5,242 bases of DNA from QHWK01 sp035315685 (GCA_035315685.1 DATFXR010000644.1:1-5242), one strand, 5' to 3'; positions 1 through 5,242 are shown, counted from the first letter of the stretch. Notes: generated by a model from the sequence alone, not told the origin. Made by a program: numbers and translations.

Positions 1-225
1 CGTGAGCATGCCGTACTTCGCGCCGCTCGCGGCCATGCCGACCACTTCCTGCGCGCCGAGGTTGGCCGACAGGAACGCCAGCCCGGCGACCCACGCCGGA
101 ATCGACCGCCCGGCGAGGAAGAAATCGGCGCTGTGCGTGACGCGCTCTTTCAGCAGCACGCCGATCGCCAGCACGAACACGACATACGAAGCGATGATGA
201 GCAGATCGACTGGTGTCAGATGCAT
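1..225 (-). CDS. Sodium:solute symporter (SSS family), N-terminal part, truncated by the window edge
   Basis: This is an inner-membrane secondary transporter that would import a solute, probably a sugar or related compound, together with Na+. Only the first 75 codons are present; the gene continues beyond base 1. Reading the minus strand from ATG at 225-223 gives MHLTPVDLLIIASYVVFVLA, a first transmembrane helix at about residues 5-25. The family hallmark follows: FFLAGRSIPAWVAG at residues 35-48, then a second hydrophobic segment containing SANLGAQEVVGMAASGAKYG (53-72). The FLAGRS...S.N..A...VG..G.GA pattern is typical of SGLT-like SSS proteins. The substrate cannot be told from this fragment. 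The start is the first ATG before the helix; no clear Shine-Dalgarno precedes it. The gene diverges from the sugar dehydrogenase gene across a very short spacer, so shared regulation is plausible but not shown. Confidence 0.88.
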   Translation of the reverse strand, partial: MHLTPVDLLIIASYVVFVLAIGVLLKERVTHSADFFLAGRSIPAWVAGLAFLSANLGAQEVVGMAASGAKYGMLT

Positions 226-233
226 ACGCGCGC

Positions 234-280
234 CACATGGTAAAGCGAAACGCCGTTGATGTACTTTTCCGACCCATGTG
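234..280. repeat. Inverted repeat CACATGG / CCATGTG in the divergent control region
   Basis: A perfect 7-base inverted repeat, CACATGG at 234-240 and CCATGTG at 274-280, lies between the divergent symporter and sugar dehydrogenase starts. The half-site centres are 40 bases apart, close to four helical turns, and the right copy overlaps the proposed ATG at 276. The geometry suits a divergent operator, but a 7-base match can occur by chance in a spacer of this size, so this is only a candidate. No promoter with good -35 and -10 boxes could be picked out here on either strand. Confidence 0.2.
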
Positions 281-2042
281 CCGAACGTTTCTCTCGATCG
301 CGATCCTGCTGGCGGTCGGTCCCGCCGCCGCCGACGCGCAACTCCGTGGCCAGACGATCGCCTCGAACCTCCCGCAACTCGTGGCGGCGGTGGCCGATCC
401 GCTGCAGCCCGGCGTCCTCTACGCGGTCCAGCAGAACGGCCTGATTCAAACCGTGCAGGGGTCGACCGTGCTGCCGACGCCGTTCCTCGACCTCCGATCG
501 CAGACGGTGGCCGATGGCGAGCGCGGGTTGCTCGGGATGGCATTCGCGCCGGATGTCGCCAGCGGCCGCTTCTTCGTCAACTTCACCAACGCGAACGGCG
601 ACACGGTCGTCGCGCGATTCCGCCGCTCGTCGTCCAGCCCGCTCGTCGCCGATCCGTCGTCGCGCTTCGATCTCCGCTGGCCGAACGGCAGCCGTGTGAT
701 CAGCCAGCCGTTTCCCAATCACAACGGCGGCAACCTGGTGTTCGGCCCCGATGGCTGTCTCTACGTCGGCCTCGGCGACGGCGGCAGCGCCAACGATCCG
801 AACAACAACGCGCAGAACCCGCAGTCGCTTCTCGGCAAGATGCTGCGCATCGACGTCAACGTGCCCGACAACGATGCGGCGGGCTACCTGGTCCCGCCCG
901 ACAATCCGTTTCTGCGCGGCGTCCCGATTGCGGCACTCGGCGAGATCTGGGCCTTCGGATTGCGTAACCCGTGGCGCTACTCCTTCGACAACCCCGCGCT
1001 CGGCGGCACCGGCGCGCTCTTCATCGGCGACGTCGGCCAGAACAACCGCGAGGAGATCGACATCGCGCCGGCGGGCCGCGGCGGCCAGAACTACGGCTGG
1101 CGCATTCGCGAGGGCACCATCGCCACCCCCGGCGTGCCGCCGACCGCACCCGCGTTCACACCGCTCACCGAACCGCTCGGCGACTACGGTCGATCGACCG
1201 GCACCACCGTGATCGGCGGCTACGTCTATCGCGGCCGCACGCTCGGCAGCGATTTCTTCGGCCGCTACTTCTTCGCCGACGAAGGCAATGGGCACGTGTG
1301 GTCGATCGCGTGGAGCCTCGACCCGGCGTCCGGTCGCGGATCGGTCCTGAACATCGTCGATCATACGGCGGAGATCGGCGCGCTCGGGCCGATCTCGTCA
1401 TTCGCCGAAGACGCTGGCGGCGAACTCTACCTGATGGTCTACGGGTTCGGCAACGGCGGCCGCATCGTCAGGCTGGTGAGCGATCGGCTGTCGCCGACCG
1501 CCCCCGCGAATCTCACGCAGCAGATCAGCGGACGGTCGGTCACGCTCAACTGGAGCGGGGTGTCCGGCGCGACGCAGTATCGAATCGAAGCCGGATCACG
1601 TGCCGGCGCCAGCGACCTGGCCGTGGTCGACACCGGATCGGCCCAGACGATCTTCACGGCGAATGGGGTTGGCGACGGCGTGTACTACGTGCGCGTGCGG
1701 GCGGTCGTCGGCGCCACGTCGAGCGCGCCATCGAACGAGGTGATCGTCGCGATTGCCGGCGGCCCGTGTACGGGGCCGCCGGCGCCGCCAGCCGGACTCA
1801 CCGCGTCGGTGAGCGGACGATTCGTTGCGCTGAACTGGGCTGCGTCCGGCACGATTACCAGCATCGCGCTCGAGGCCGGCTTCTCACCTGGGGCCGCCAA
1901 CGCGGCGCTCATGGTACTCGACGCCTCGGCGCGGAGTTTTTCGACCAACGCGCCGCCTGGCCGCTACTTCGTGCGCGTCCGCGCCTCGAACGCCTGCGGC
2001 ACGAGCGCGCCGTCAAATGAGGTGGCGGTCGCGGTGCAGTGA
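276..2042 (+). CDS. Exported PQQ-dependent sugar (glucose/sorbosone) dehydrogenase-family protein with two C-terminal fibronectin III-like repeats
   Basis: The protein (588 residues from ATG 276) is probably a soluble or surface-exposed quinoprotein oxidising aldose sugars outside the inner membrane. A Sec signal peptide is visible (MCRTFLSIAILLAVGPAAADA, cleavage near residue 21). The GSDH six-bladed propeller spans about residues 30-400. Its motifs are ERGLLGMAFAPD (82-93), FPNHNGGNLVFGPDGCLYVG (146-165), where His149 matches the family's catalytic His position, GLRNPWR (228-234), which carries the Arg-Asn pair near PQQ, IGDVGQNNREEIDI (250-263), and YFFADEGNGHVWSI (331-344). Two related fibronectin-III-like repeats follow at about 407-495 and 501-587, both ending in SAPSNEV. 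They are absent from short bacterial family members and probably bind polysaccharide or act as spacers. ATG 237 in the same frame (601 residues) is an alternative start; neither has a Shine-Dalgarno. ATG 276 was chosen because it begins a compact signal peptide. Actual PQQ use and substrate are family inferences. Confidence 0.88.
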   Translation: MCRTFLSIAILLAVGPAAADAQLRGQTIASNLPQLVAAVADPLQPGVLYAVQQNGLIQTVQGSTVLPTPFLDLRSQTVADGERGLLGMAFAPDVASGRFFVNFTNANGDTVVARFRRSSSSPLVADPSSRFDLRWPNGSRVISQPFPNHNGGNLVFGPDGCLYVGLGDGGSANDPNNNAQNPQSLLGKMLRIDVNVPDNDAAGYLVPPDNPFLRGVPIAALGEIWAFGLRNPWRYSFDNPALGGTGALFIGDVGQNNREEIDIAPAGRGGQNYGWRIREGTIATPGVPPTAPAFTPLTEPLGDYGRSTGTTVIGGYVYRGRTLGSDFFGRYFFADEGNGHVWSIAWSLDPASGRGSVLNIVDHTAEIGALGPISSFAEDAGGELYLMVYGFGNGGRIVRLVSDRLSPTAPANLTQQISGRSVTLNWSGVSGATQYRIEAGSRAGASDLAVVDTGSAQTIFTANGVGDGVYYVRVRAVVGATSSAPSNEVIVAIAGGPCTGPPAPPAGLTASVSGRFVALNWAASGTITSIALEAGFSPGAANAALMVLDASARSFSTNAPPGRYFVRVRASNACGTSAPSNEVAVAVQ

Positions 2043-2155
2043 CGGCGCGGGGCAGTTTCCGATTCGATTCCCATTCCATTCACAACGCGCGTGTCTGCGT
2101 GCTCAGCGTTCTCGGATCAGATGAAAGGGCCATCGCCCAATCGTGGTGACCGGAT

Positions 2156-2180
2156 AATGCTGTTGTTCCAGCAACGCATT
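2156..2180. other. Bulged stem-loop in the intergenic region
   Basis: AATGC (2156-2160) and GTTG (2162-2165) pair with GCATT (2176-2180) and CAAC (2172-2175). This gives nine base pairs with one bulged T and a six-base loop (TTCCAG). A second hairpin, GGGCC 2186-2190 with GGCCC 2204-2208, follows six bases later, and its 13-base loop contains the purine-rich GAAAGAAGGA. No T-run follows, so this does not look like a terminator. It could be part of a structured RNA on either strand. I recognise no known riboswitch consensus. Confidence 0.35.
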
Positions 2181-2280
2181 GCTCCGGGCCATGAAAGAAG
2201 GACGGCCCATGGAACGACAGCATATCGGGGGTTGATTTACACAAACAGTTTTTCCAAGCCTGCGATCAGGAGACAGTCTT

Positions 2281-2321
2281 CGATCTGTAGCACAGCCGGA
2301 CCATCCGGTCCGGGCGGATCG
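2281..2321. other. Compact nested stem-loop with a perfect 7-bp hairpin
   Basis: CCGGACC (2296-2302) pairs perfectly with GGTCCGG (2307-2313) around a four-base loop. Immediately before it CTGT (2285-2288) can pair with ACAG (2292-2295). CGATC (2281-2285) and GATCG (2317-2321) could close the whole element; the closing stem shares one base with the small hairpin, so the two compete slightly. There is no T-run afterwards, which argues against an intrinsic terminator. A structured RNA or a protein-binding palindrome is possible. Confidence 0.35.
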
Positions 2322-2389
2322 TCAGCGCGTGAATAGATGCTTTTCTGATGCGGGTTTTTCCTGACTGTCGCGCGTGCGGCCACAGTGCC

Positions 2390-2395
2390 TACAAT
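2390..2395 (+). promoter_or_regulatory. Candidate -10 box (TACAAT) of the receiver gene
   Basis: TACAAT differs from the TATAAT consensus at one base and lies 35 bases before the GTG start at 2431, which would give a transcript with a leader of about 25-30 bases. No good -35 hexamer is present at 16-18 bases upstream; the best nearby match is the weak CTGTCG at 2365-2370 with a 19-base spacer. The position supports the GTG at 2431 over the more upstream ATG at 2374, which would lie before the transcript start. Confidence 0.4.
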
Positions 2396-2430
2396 GCGCA
2401 TCGAAGCTCACGCCGCACACAAAATCCACC

Positions 2431-2892
2431 GTGGCACGAACTTTCGGACACGCCCGGCGTCTCGAACGTACTGCTCCGCGTGCGCTCGCGATCCTGCTCG
2501 TCGAGTCCGACGCAGACAATCGCGAGCTCTACGCCGAGTACCTCCGCTATTCGTCTGCCGCCGTGACGACCGTCGAGACGACGGACGCGGCGCTGCCGAT
2601 CGCGCGATCCGCCGACGTGATCGTGACCGGCATGCGCGTGCACGGCACGTTCGACGGGCTCACGCTCGTCAAACGCCTCCGCGCCCGTGAGGACACCAGG
2701 CACGCCACGATCATCGTGCTCACGGCCTGCGTCTTCGAACGCGACGAGCAGATGGCCTTCGCCGCCGGCTGCGATGCGTTCCTGCGCAAGCCGTGCGACC
2801 CTGAGACGCTCGTGCAGACGATCAATCGCCTCCTGAAGCGGCAAACGTCGTCCGCGACCGAGCTGCCGGCGTTCGGCGCGAACAGATCCTGA
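2431..2892 (+). CDS. Stand-alone receiver-domain (CheY-like) protein lacking the phospho-acceptor aspartate
   Basis: A cytoplasmic response-regulator-type protein of 153 residues with a single receiver domain (about 20-136), a 19-residue basic N-terminal extension, a short polar tail and no DNA-binding or enzymatic output domain. Beta-1 is AILLVESDADNRELYAEYL. The later switch and Lys positions are intact: IIVLTAC with Thr98, and FLRKP with Lys120. The phospho-site strand reads ADVIVTGMRVHGTFDGL, where alignment with the usual DLIVLDLxLPGxDGL puts Gly67 (codon GGC 2629-2631) at the phosphorylated Asp. The acidic pair is also altered, reading Glu25-Ser26 rather than two acids. Conventional Asp phosphorylation therefore looks impossible, and the domain may be a phosphorylation-independent pseudo-receiver or a decayed one. 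GTG 2431 was chosen because it follows the TACAAT box; ATG 2374 in the same frame would add 19 residues of unlikely composition. No histidine kinase is nearby, so no partner can be named. Confidence 0.85.
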   Translation: MARTFGHARRLERTAPRALAILLVESDADNRELYAEYLRYSSAAVTTVETTDAALPIARSADVIVTGMRVHGTFDGLTLVKRLRAREDTRHATIIVLTACVFERDEQMAFAAGCDAFLRKPCDPETLVQTINRLLKRQTSSATELPAFGANRS

Positions 2893-2894
2893 AA

Positions 2895-2920
2895 CGGCAA
2901 CCGGGTCCGAGGCGTTGCCG
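2895..2920. terminator. Weak candidate terminator hairpin between convergent genes
   Basis: CGGCAAC (2895-2901) pairs perfectly with GTTGCCG (2914-2920), a 7-bp stem with a 12-base loop, placed just after the receiver stop and within the 76-base gap between two convergent genes. On the minus strand, the direction of the SnoaL-like gene, the stem is followed by only TTTC; on the plus strand there is no T-run. The location suits a shared terminator, but the missing U-tract makes it weak. Confidence 0.3.
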
Positions 2921-2968
2921 CGACGTGCGCTCCGTCCGCACCGCAGATCATCGTCCCGCTCGATTCGC

Positions 2969-3382
2969 CTATGCCCAGCCCAGCTGGTTCAAACTGATCG
3001 TGTCGTTCCAGATCTTGGTCATGTGGGTGATGCGGTCGCCGTCAAACTGCATCACGTAAACGTAGTCGGCCTCGACTTTCTTCCCCGTCGGCGCCACCGG
3101 TCCACCCTGGCCTGTGTGCGTCGCCCGGAACACCCCGTAGCCGGCGACGTTCTTTCGCTGGTCGTCCACGGCAAATGAACGAATCTCGTAGGTGGCGTCA
3201 GGGCACGGTCCGTAGAGCCCCCTCATCCAGTCGGTGTACTGCTCGAGAGTCGTCACGCCAGCCAATGCGCCAGTTTGCGACGAGAACGTCGCGTTCGCAT
3301 GGCAGTACTGCTTGCACCCGGCCCAACCCTTGCCCGTTTCACACGCATCAAAAAACGCTTGCGCGGTCTCCTTCATCGCCAT
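2969..3382 (-). CDS. SnoaL/NTF2-like superfamily protein
   Basis: A small cytoplasmic protein (137 residues, no signal peptide) of the nuclear transport factor 2/SnoaL-like alpha+beta cone-barrel fold, a scaffold used by polyketide cyclases, isomerases and many uncharacterised proteins. The pattern fits along the chain: an N-terminal helix KETAQAFFDAC (4-14), HANATFSS (28-35), LEQYTDWMRGLYGPCPDATY (46-65), a strand with VAGYGVFRATHTG (79-91), and the closing strands EADYVYVMQFDGDRITHMTK (104-123) before IWNDTISLNQLGW. Unusual for a small cytosolic protein are four Cys: 14, 23, 27 and 60. The catalytic function and substrate are unknown. The start ATG at 3382 is supported by GGAGG eight bases upstream; ATG at 3376, two codons in, is less well placed. 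It is convergent with the receiver gene and transcribed alone. Confidence 0.83.
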   Translation of the reverse strand: MAMKETAQAFFDACETGKGWAGCKQYCHANATFSSQTGALAGVTTLEQYTDWMRGLYGPCPDATYEIRSFAVDDQRKNVAGYGVFRATHTGQGGPVAPTGKKVEADYVYVMQFDGDRITHMTKIWNDTISLNQLGWA

Positions 3383-3390
3383 CGATTCGC

Positions 3391-3395
3391 CCTCC
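3391..3395 (-). promoter_or_regulatory. Shine-Dalgarno site of the SnoaL-like gene
   Basis: On the minus strand GGAGG ends eight bases before the ATG at 3382, an ideal spacing. It fixes the start at MAMKE rather than at the second Met. It is the only main gene in the window with such a strong ribosome binding site. Confidence 0.75.
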
Positions 3396-3405
3396 AGTTG
3401 CCCGG

Positions 3406-3411
3406 ATTATA
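3406..3411 (-). promoter_or_regulatory. Perfect -10 box (TATAAT) of the SnoaL-like gene
   Basis: The minus strand reads TATAAT at 3411-3406, a full match to the sigma-70 type -10 consensus, in an otherwise GC-rich spacer. Transcription would start near 3399, leaving a leader of about 17 bases that just holds the GGAGG. No convincing -35 hexamer lies 16-18 bases further upstream (GCTGCT or CGCTGC at that distance), so an activator or a non-canonical -35 may be needed. Confidence 0.6.
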
Positions 3412-3452
3412 CGGTCCCCTTTCATCGAGCAGCGCGCGTGTCGGAACGACCT

Positions 3453-3473
3453 GCTGCGGTAACCTATCGCAGC
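3453..3473. other. Small hairpin in the divergent spacer
   Basis: GCTGCG (3453-3458) pairs with CGCAGC (3468-3473) around a nine-base loop that completes a GGTAACC near-palindrome (3458-3464). It lies between the promoter of the SnoaL-like gene and the mini-ORFs before the nucleotidase. It could be an operator or part of the nucleotidase mRNA leader; there is no T-run. Confidence 0.25.
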
Positions 3474-3495
3474 TGATCGGCATGGAGCGCTGAAC

Positions 3496-3502
3496 GGAGG
3501 AG
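3496..3502 (+). promoter_or_regulatory. Strong Shine-Dalgarno (GGAGGAG) not in register with the nucleotidase
   Basis: GGAGGAG is the best plus-strand ribosome binding site in this spacer. Counting from the end of GGAGG at 3500, a tandem GTG GTG follows after seven bases (3508). That GTG is out of frame with the nucleotidase, and no in-frame start codon for the nucleotidase lies at a suitable distance. The site therefore points to a short leader frame rather than to a longer form of the enzyme. Confidence 0.45.
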
Positions 3503-3507
3503 CATCC

Positions 3508-3537
3508 GTGGTGCGGACGGGCGAGTCGAAGCGATGA
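3508..3537 (+). CDS. Possible nine-residue leader peptide before the nucleotidase
   Basis: GTG at 3508 opens a nine-codon frame (MVRTGESKR if GTG is read as Met) ending at TGA 3535-3537. It has a strong GGAGGAG at good spacing, which the nucleotidase itself lacks. Its stop overlaps the ATG at 3534 in an ATGA junction. The peptide resembles nothing I know, and its role, if any, would be to bring ribosomes to the downstream starts. A frame this short can arise by chance. Confidence 0.25.
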   Translation: MVRTGESKR

Positions 3538-3605
3538 TCGGGTGGTGGGACGGGTGCAGGGTGACCGGTCGTTGCACGACATGGACGCCTCGCGAACGAG
3601 CATGA
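3534..3605 (+). CDS. Possible 23-residue coupling ORF overlapping the nucleotidase start
   Basis: ATG at 3534 begins a 23-codon frame starting MIGWWDGCRVTGRC and ending at TGA 3603-3605. It overlaps the preceding mini-frame by ATGA (3534-3537) and the nucleotidase ATG by ATGA (3602-3605). The peptide is rich in Trp, Cys and Arg and has no recognised family. The double ATGA arrangement is what translational coupling looks like, and it would explain how the nucleotidase is translated without its own Shine-Dalgarno. With such short frames, coincidence remains possible. Confidence 0.25.
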   Translation: MIGWWDGCRVTGRCTTWTPRERA

Positions 3606-5242
3606 GCACAGCCACTCTGCGACTGCTTCCCGGCGTTCTCACGCTCGCCTGCCTGGCGTCGACGATCGCGGCGACGTCCACGTCACACTCCGCGGCGCCA
3701 GAGGGGCCGGCGCTGGTGACGCTGTCGATCGTCGGCACCAGCGATCTCCACGGCGCGGCGTTTCCCCGCGACGGGGTCGGCGGCCTGCCGCTGCTCGCCG
3801 GCTACGTCAACAATCTGCGCGCAGCGCGCGCGAAAGAACACGGAGCGGTACTGCTCGTCGATTCCGGCGACACGTTTCAGGGCGGCATCGAATCGAACCT
3901 GAGCGAGGGCTCGCTCGTCGTCGACGCGTACAGCGCGATGGGTTATGCCGCGGAAGCGATCGGCAACCACGATTTCGATTTCGGCTCGATCGATTCGGCC
4001 GCGGCGCGGCAACTGCCTGGCGACCCGCGCGGCGCCCTCGAGGCGCGTGCCGCACAGGCCCGGTATCCATTCCTCGCGGCGAACCTGATCGACACCGCGA
4101 CGGGTCGCGCCGTCGCGTGGCCGAACGTCCGCCGGTCCGTTCTCGTCAACGCGGCTGGAGTCAACGTCGGCGTGATCGGCGTCATGACGATCGACGCGCT
4201 GCGGTCGACGCTCGCCGCCAACATCCAGGGACTGCGGATCGCCCCGTTGGTATCAGCGATCACCGAGGAGGCGGCGACCCTTCGTGCAGCTGGCGCCGAC
4301 ATCGTGATCGTCGCGGCCCACGCGGGCGGCCGTTGCGATCGATTCGATCTGGCCGCGGACCTGTCGTCGTGCGACGAGGACTCGGAAATCTTCGAGGTCG
4401 CGAGAAGCTTGCCCCACGCGCTGGTGGACGTCATCGCCGCCGGTCATACGCATGGCGGGCTCGCCCATCTGGTCGCGGGGATCGCAATCGTCCAGCCGTT
4501 TTCGCGAGGTCAGGCGTTCGGCCGCGTCGATCTCGTGTTCGATCGCAGGAGCCGGCGGGTCGTGCGCGTGCAGCCGTTCGCGCCGCGTCGGGTCTGCGCC
4601 TGGCAGGATCCGAACACCGCGAACTGTGTTTCTGCCGCCGCATCAGCCGTGCCGGCGCAGTACGAGGGGCGGCCGGTGGCGCCCGATGCGGCGATCGCCA
4701 GGGCGATGGAGCCGGCACTTCAGCGTGTGCGTATGCTTCAGGCGATGCCGCTCGGCGTGTCCCTGGACAGGCCGATTCCGCGTGGCGGCGACAGCGGTTC
4801 GCCGCTCGGCAACGTGTTCGCCGAGGCGCTGCGGGATTCCGTGGCCGGGGCGGACATCGCCGTTGTCAACAACGCGACGCGTGGCCTGTGGGCGGACCTT
4901 CCTCACGGTCTGCTCACATTCGGACGGCTCTACGACGTGTTCCCGTTCGACAATCGGGTTCGGCGCATCACGGTGACCGGTGCCGAGCTCGGTCGCTGGG
5001 TGAGCAACGAGATCCGCAACGGCCGTCGAAGCGGGCTTGGCGTGTCGGGAGTCTCGGTGCGGGCGAGCTGCGCGACCGACGGCCTGCGCGTCGATCTCGC
5101 CCGCGCCGACGGCCGGCCGATTCGCGACGAGGATCGATTGCTCGCCGTGACAATCGCGGCGCCAACGCTGAGCGGTGGTTTGGCGTCAGCCGATCCGCTC
5201 GGCGGCATCGCGCCGGACGTCAACGCGCCCGTCGTGCGCGAG
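3602..5242 (+). CDS. Exported 5'-nucleotidase / UshA-like metallophosphoesterase, 3' end beyond the window
   Basis: A periplasmic enzyme expected to remove phosphate from nucleotides or related phosphoesters using two metal ions. The first 547 residues are present and the frame is open at the edge. A Sec signal peptide (MSTATLRLLPGVLTLACLAS, cleavage near residue 24) precedes the metallophosphoesterase domain (about 38-315). All five blocks are intact: TSDLHG (Asp48, His50), DSGDTFQGG (Asp90), GNHDFDFG (Asn122, His123), AHAGG (His240) and GHTHGG (His282, His284). These match the UshA metal and catalytic residues in order. The 5'-nucleotidase C-terminal domain starts around 380, with GSPLGNVFAEALRDS, NNATRGLW and VFPFDNRVRRITVTG. 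Cys245/Cys257 and Cys332/Cys342 are well placed for disulfides. ATG 3602 is favoured by its ATGA overlap with an upstream mini-frame; ATG 3581 in frame would add seven residues. Substrate preference is unknown. Confidence 0.92.
   Translation, partial: MSTATLRLLPGVLTLACLASTIAATSTSHSAAPEGPALVTLSIVGTSDLHGAAFPRDGVGGLPLLAGYVNNLRAARAKEHGAVLLVDSGDTFQGGIESNLSEGSLVVDAYSAMGYAAEAIGNHDFDFGSIDSAAARQLPGDPRGALEARAAQARYPFLAANLIDTATGRAVAWPNVRRSVLVNAAGVNVGVIGVMTIDALRSTLAANIQGLRIAPLVSAITEEAATLRAAGADIVIVAAHAGGRCDRFDLAADLSSCDEDSEIFEVARSLPHALVDVIAAGHTHGGLAHLVAGIAIVQPFSRGQAFGRVDLVFDRRSRRVVRVQPFAPRRVCAWQDPNTANCVSAAASAVPAQYEGRPVAPDAAIARAMEPALQRVRMLQAMPLGVSLDRPIPRGGDSGSPLGNVFAEALRDSVAGADIAVVNNATRGLWADLPHGLLTFGRLYDVFPFDNRVRRITVTGAELGRWVSNEIRNGRRSGLGVSGVSVRASCATDGLRVDLARADGRPIRDEDRLLAVTIAAPTLSGGLASADPLGGIAPDVNAPVVRE

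Larger units (their letters stand above)
2043..2430. other. Intergenic region of about 390 bases, no convincing protein gene, several potential stem-loops
   Basis: No reading frame here has recognisable protein content, and the stretch is visibly less GC-rich than the genes. From left to right it holds ATTC repeats at about 2062-2080 (four copies in imperfect tandem), a bulged stem-loop at 2156-2180, a GGGCC/GGCCC hairpin at 2186-2208, a short T-rich tract around 2248-2255, a compact nested stem-loop region at 2281-2321, and a TACAAT box at 2390-2395 serving the receiver gene. A tiny frame at 2191-2235 (ATG to TGA, 14 codons), with an internal ATG at 2209 preceded by AAGGA, has no recognisable content. 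No factor-independent terminator with a T-run was found after the dehydrogenase stop. The region could be the 3' end of that transcript, a small RNA gene or a leader. Confidence 0.5.

Noticed and set aside
2..259. Plus-strand frame at the left edge
   Set aside because: It is opposite the SSS symporter fragment, whose hallmark motifs are clear on the minus strand.
216..1364. Long minus-strand reading frame of 382 codons opposite the sugar dehydrogenase gene
   Set aside because: Its translation is dominated by Ala, Arg, Glu, Val and Asp with no family pattern. It lies opposite a clear GSDH domain and overlaps the symporter start, so it is a high-GC antisense artefact.
971..2020. Plus-strand frame of 349 codons inside the dehydrogenase gene
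   Set aside because: An Arg-rich product in the shifted frame of a well-supported gene, with no start signal or recognisable domain.
2062..2080. ATTC repeats as a possible microsatellite or CRISPR-like repeat
   Set aside because: Only four imperfect copies with no spacers; too short to mean anything on its own.
2091..2336. Plus-strand frame of 81 codons in the intergenic region
   Set aside because: No Shine-Dalgarno, no recognisable content, and it runs through several strong stem-loops; more likely non-coding.
2432..2448. Sigma-54-like promoter (TGGCAC followed by TTCG)
   Set aside because: The -12 element lacks the required GC at the right spacing, and the site lies inside the start of the receiver gene.
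2389..2844. Minus-strand frame of 151 codons opposite the receiver gene
   Set aside because: Low-complexity charged composition, antisense to a clear receiver domain.

Overview
The window is GC-rich bacterial chromosome with five recognisable protein genes and no RNA gene, insertion sequence, CRISPR array or phage gene. High GC, exported proteins with Vicinamibacteria-style fibronectin-like repeats at their ends, single-gene transcription units and weak Shine-Dalgarno use together suggest an acidobacterium of the Vicinamibacterales type. That is an inference from sequence style, not a demonstrated placement.

Layout. (1) 1-225, minus strand: the N-terminal 75 residues of a sodium:solute symporter, running off the left edge. 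(2) About 276-2042, plus: an exported glucose/sorbosone dehydrogenase-family protein (PQQ-type six-bladed propeller) followed by two fibronectin-III-like repeats. It is divergent from the symporter, and the two start codons are only about 50 bases apart. (3) 2043-2430: an intergenic stretch of about 390 bases with no convincing protein gene, several stem-loops and a TACAAT promoter element just before the next gene. (4) 2431-2892, plus: a stand-alone receiver (CheY-like) protein in which the phospho-acceptor Asp is Gly. (5) 2969-3382, minus: a SnoaL/NTF2-like small protein with a textbook promoter -10 box and Shine-Dalgarno, convergent with the receiver gene. (6) 3383-3601: a divergent control region holding two tiny overlapping reading frames that lead by ATGA junctions into the next gene. 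(7) 3602-5242, plus: an exported UshA-like 5'-nucleotidase/metallophosphoesterase, cut by the right edge after 547 residues.

How they fit together. The symporter and the sugar dehydrogenase share a control region and could both handle sugars or sugar-like solutes: one oxidises them outside the inner membrane, the other imports them with Na+. The nucleotidase would scavenge phosphate and nucleosides in the periplasm. The receiver and the SnoaL-like protein have no clear functional tie to these neighbours, and nothing here forms an obvious multi-gene operon or defence system. The points most worth a second look are the degenerate receiver, the coupled mini-ORF chain before the nucleotidase and the structured intergenic region at 2156-2321.
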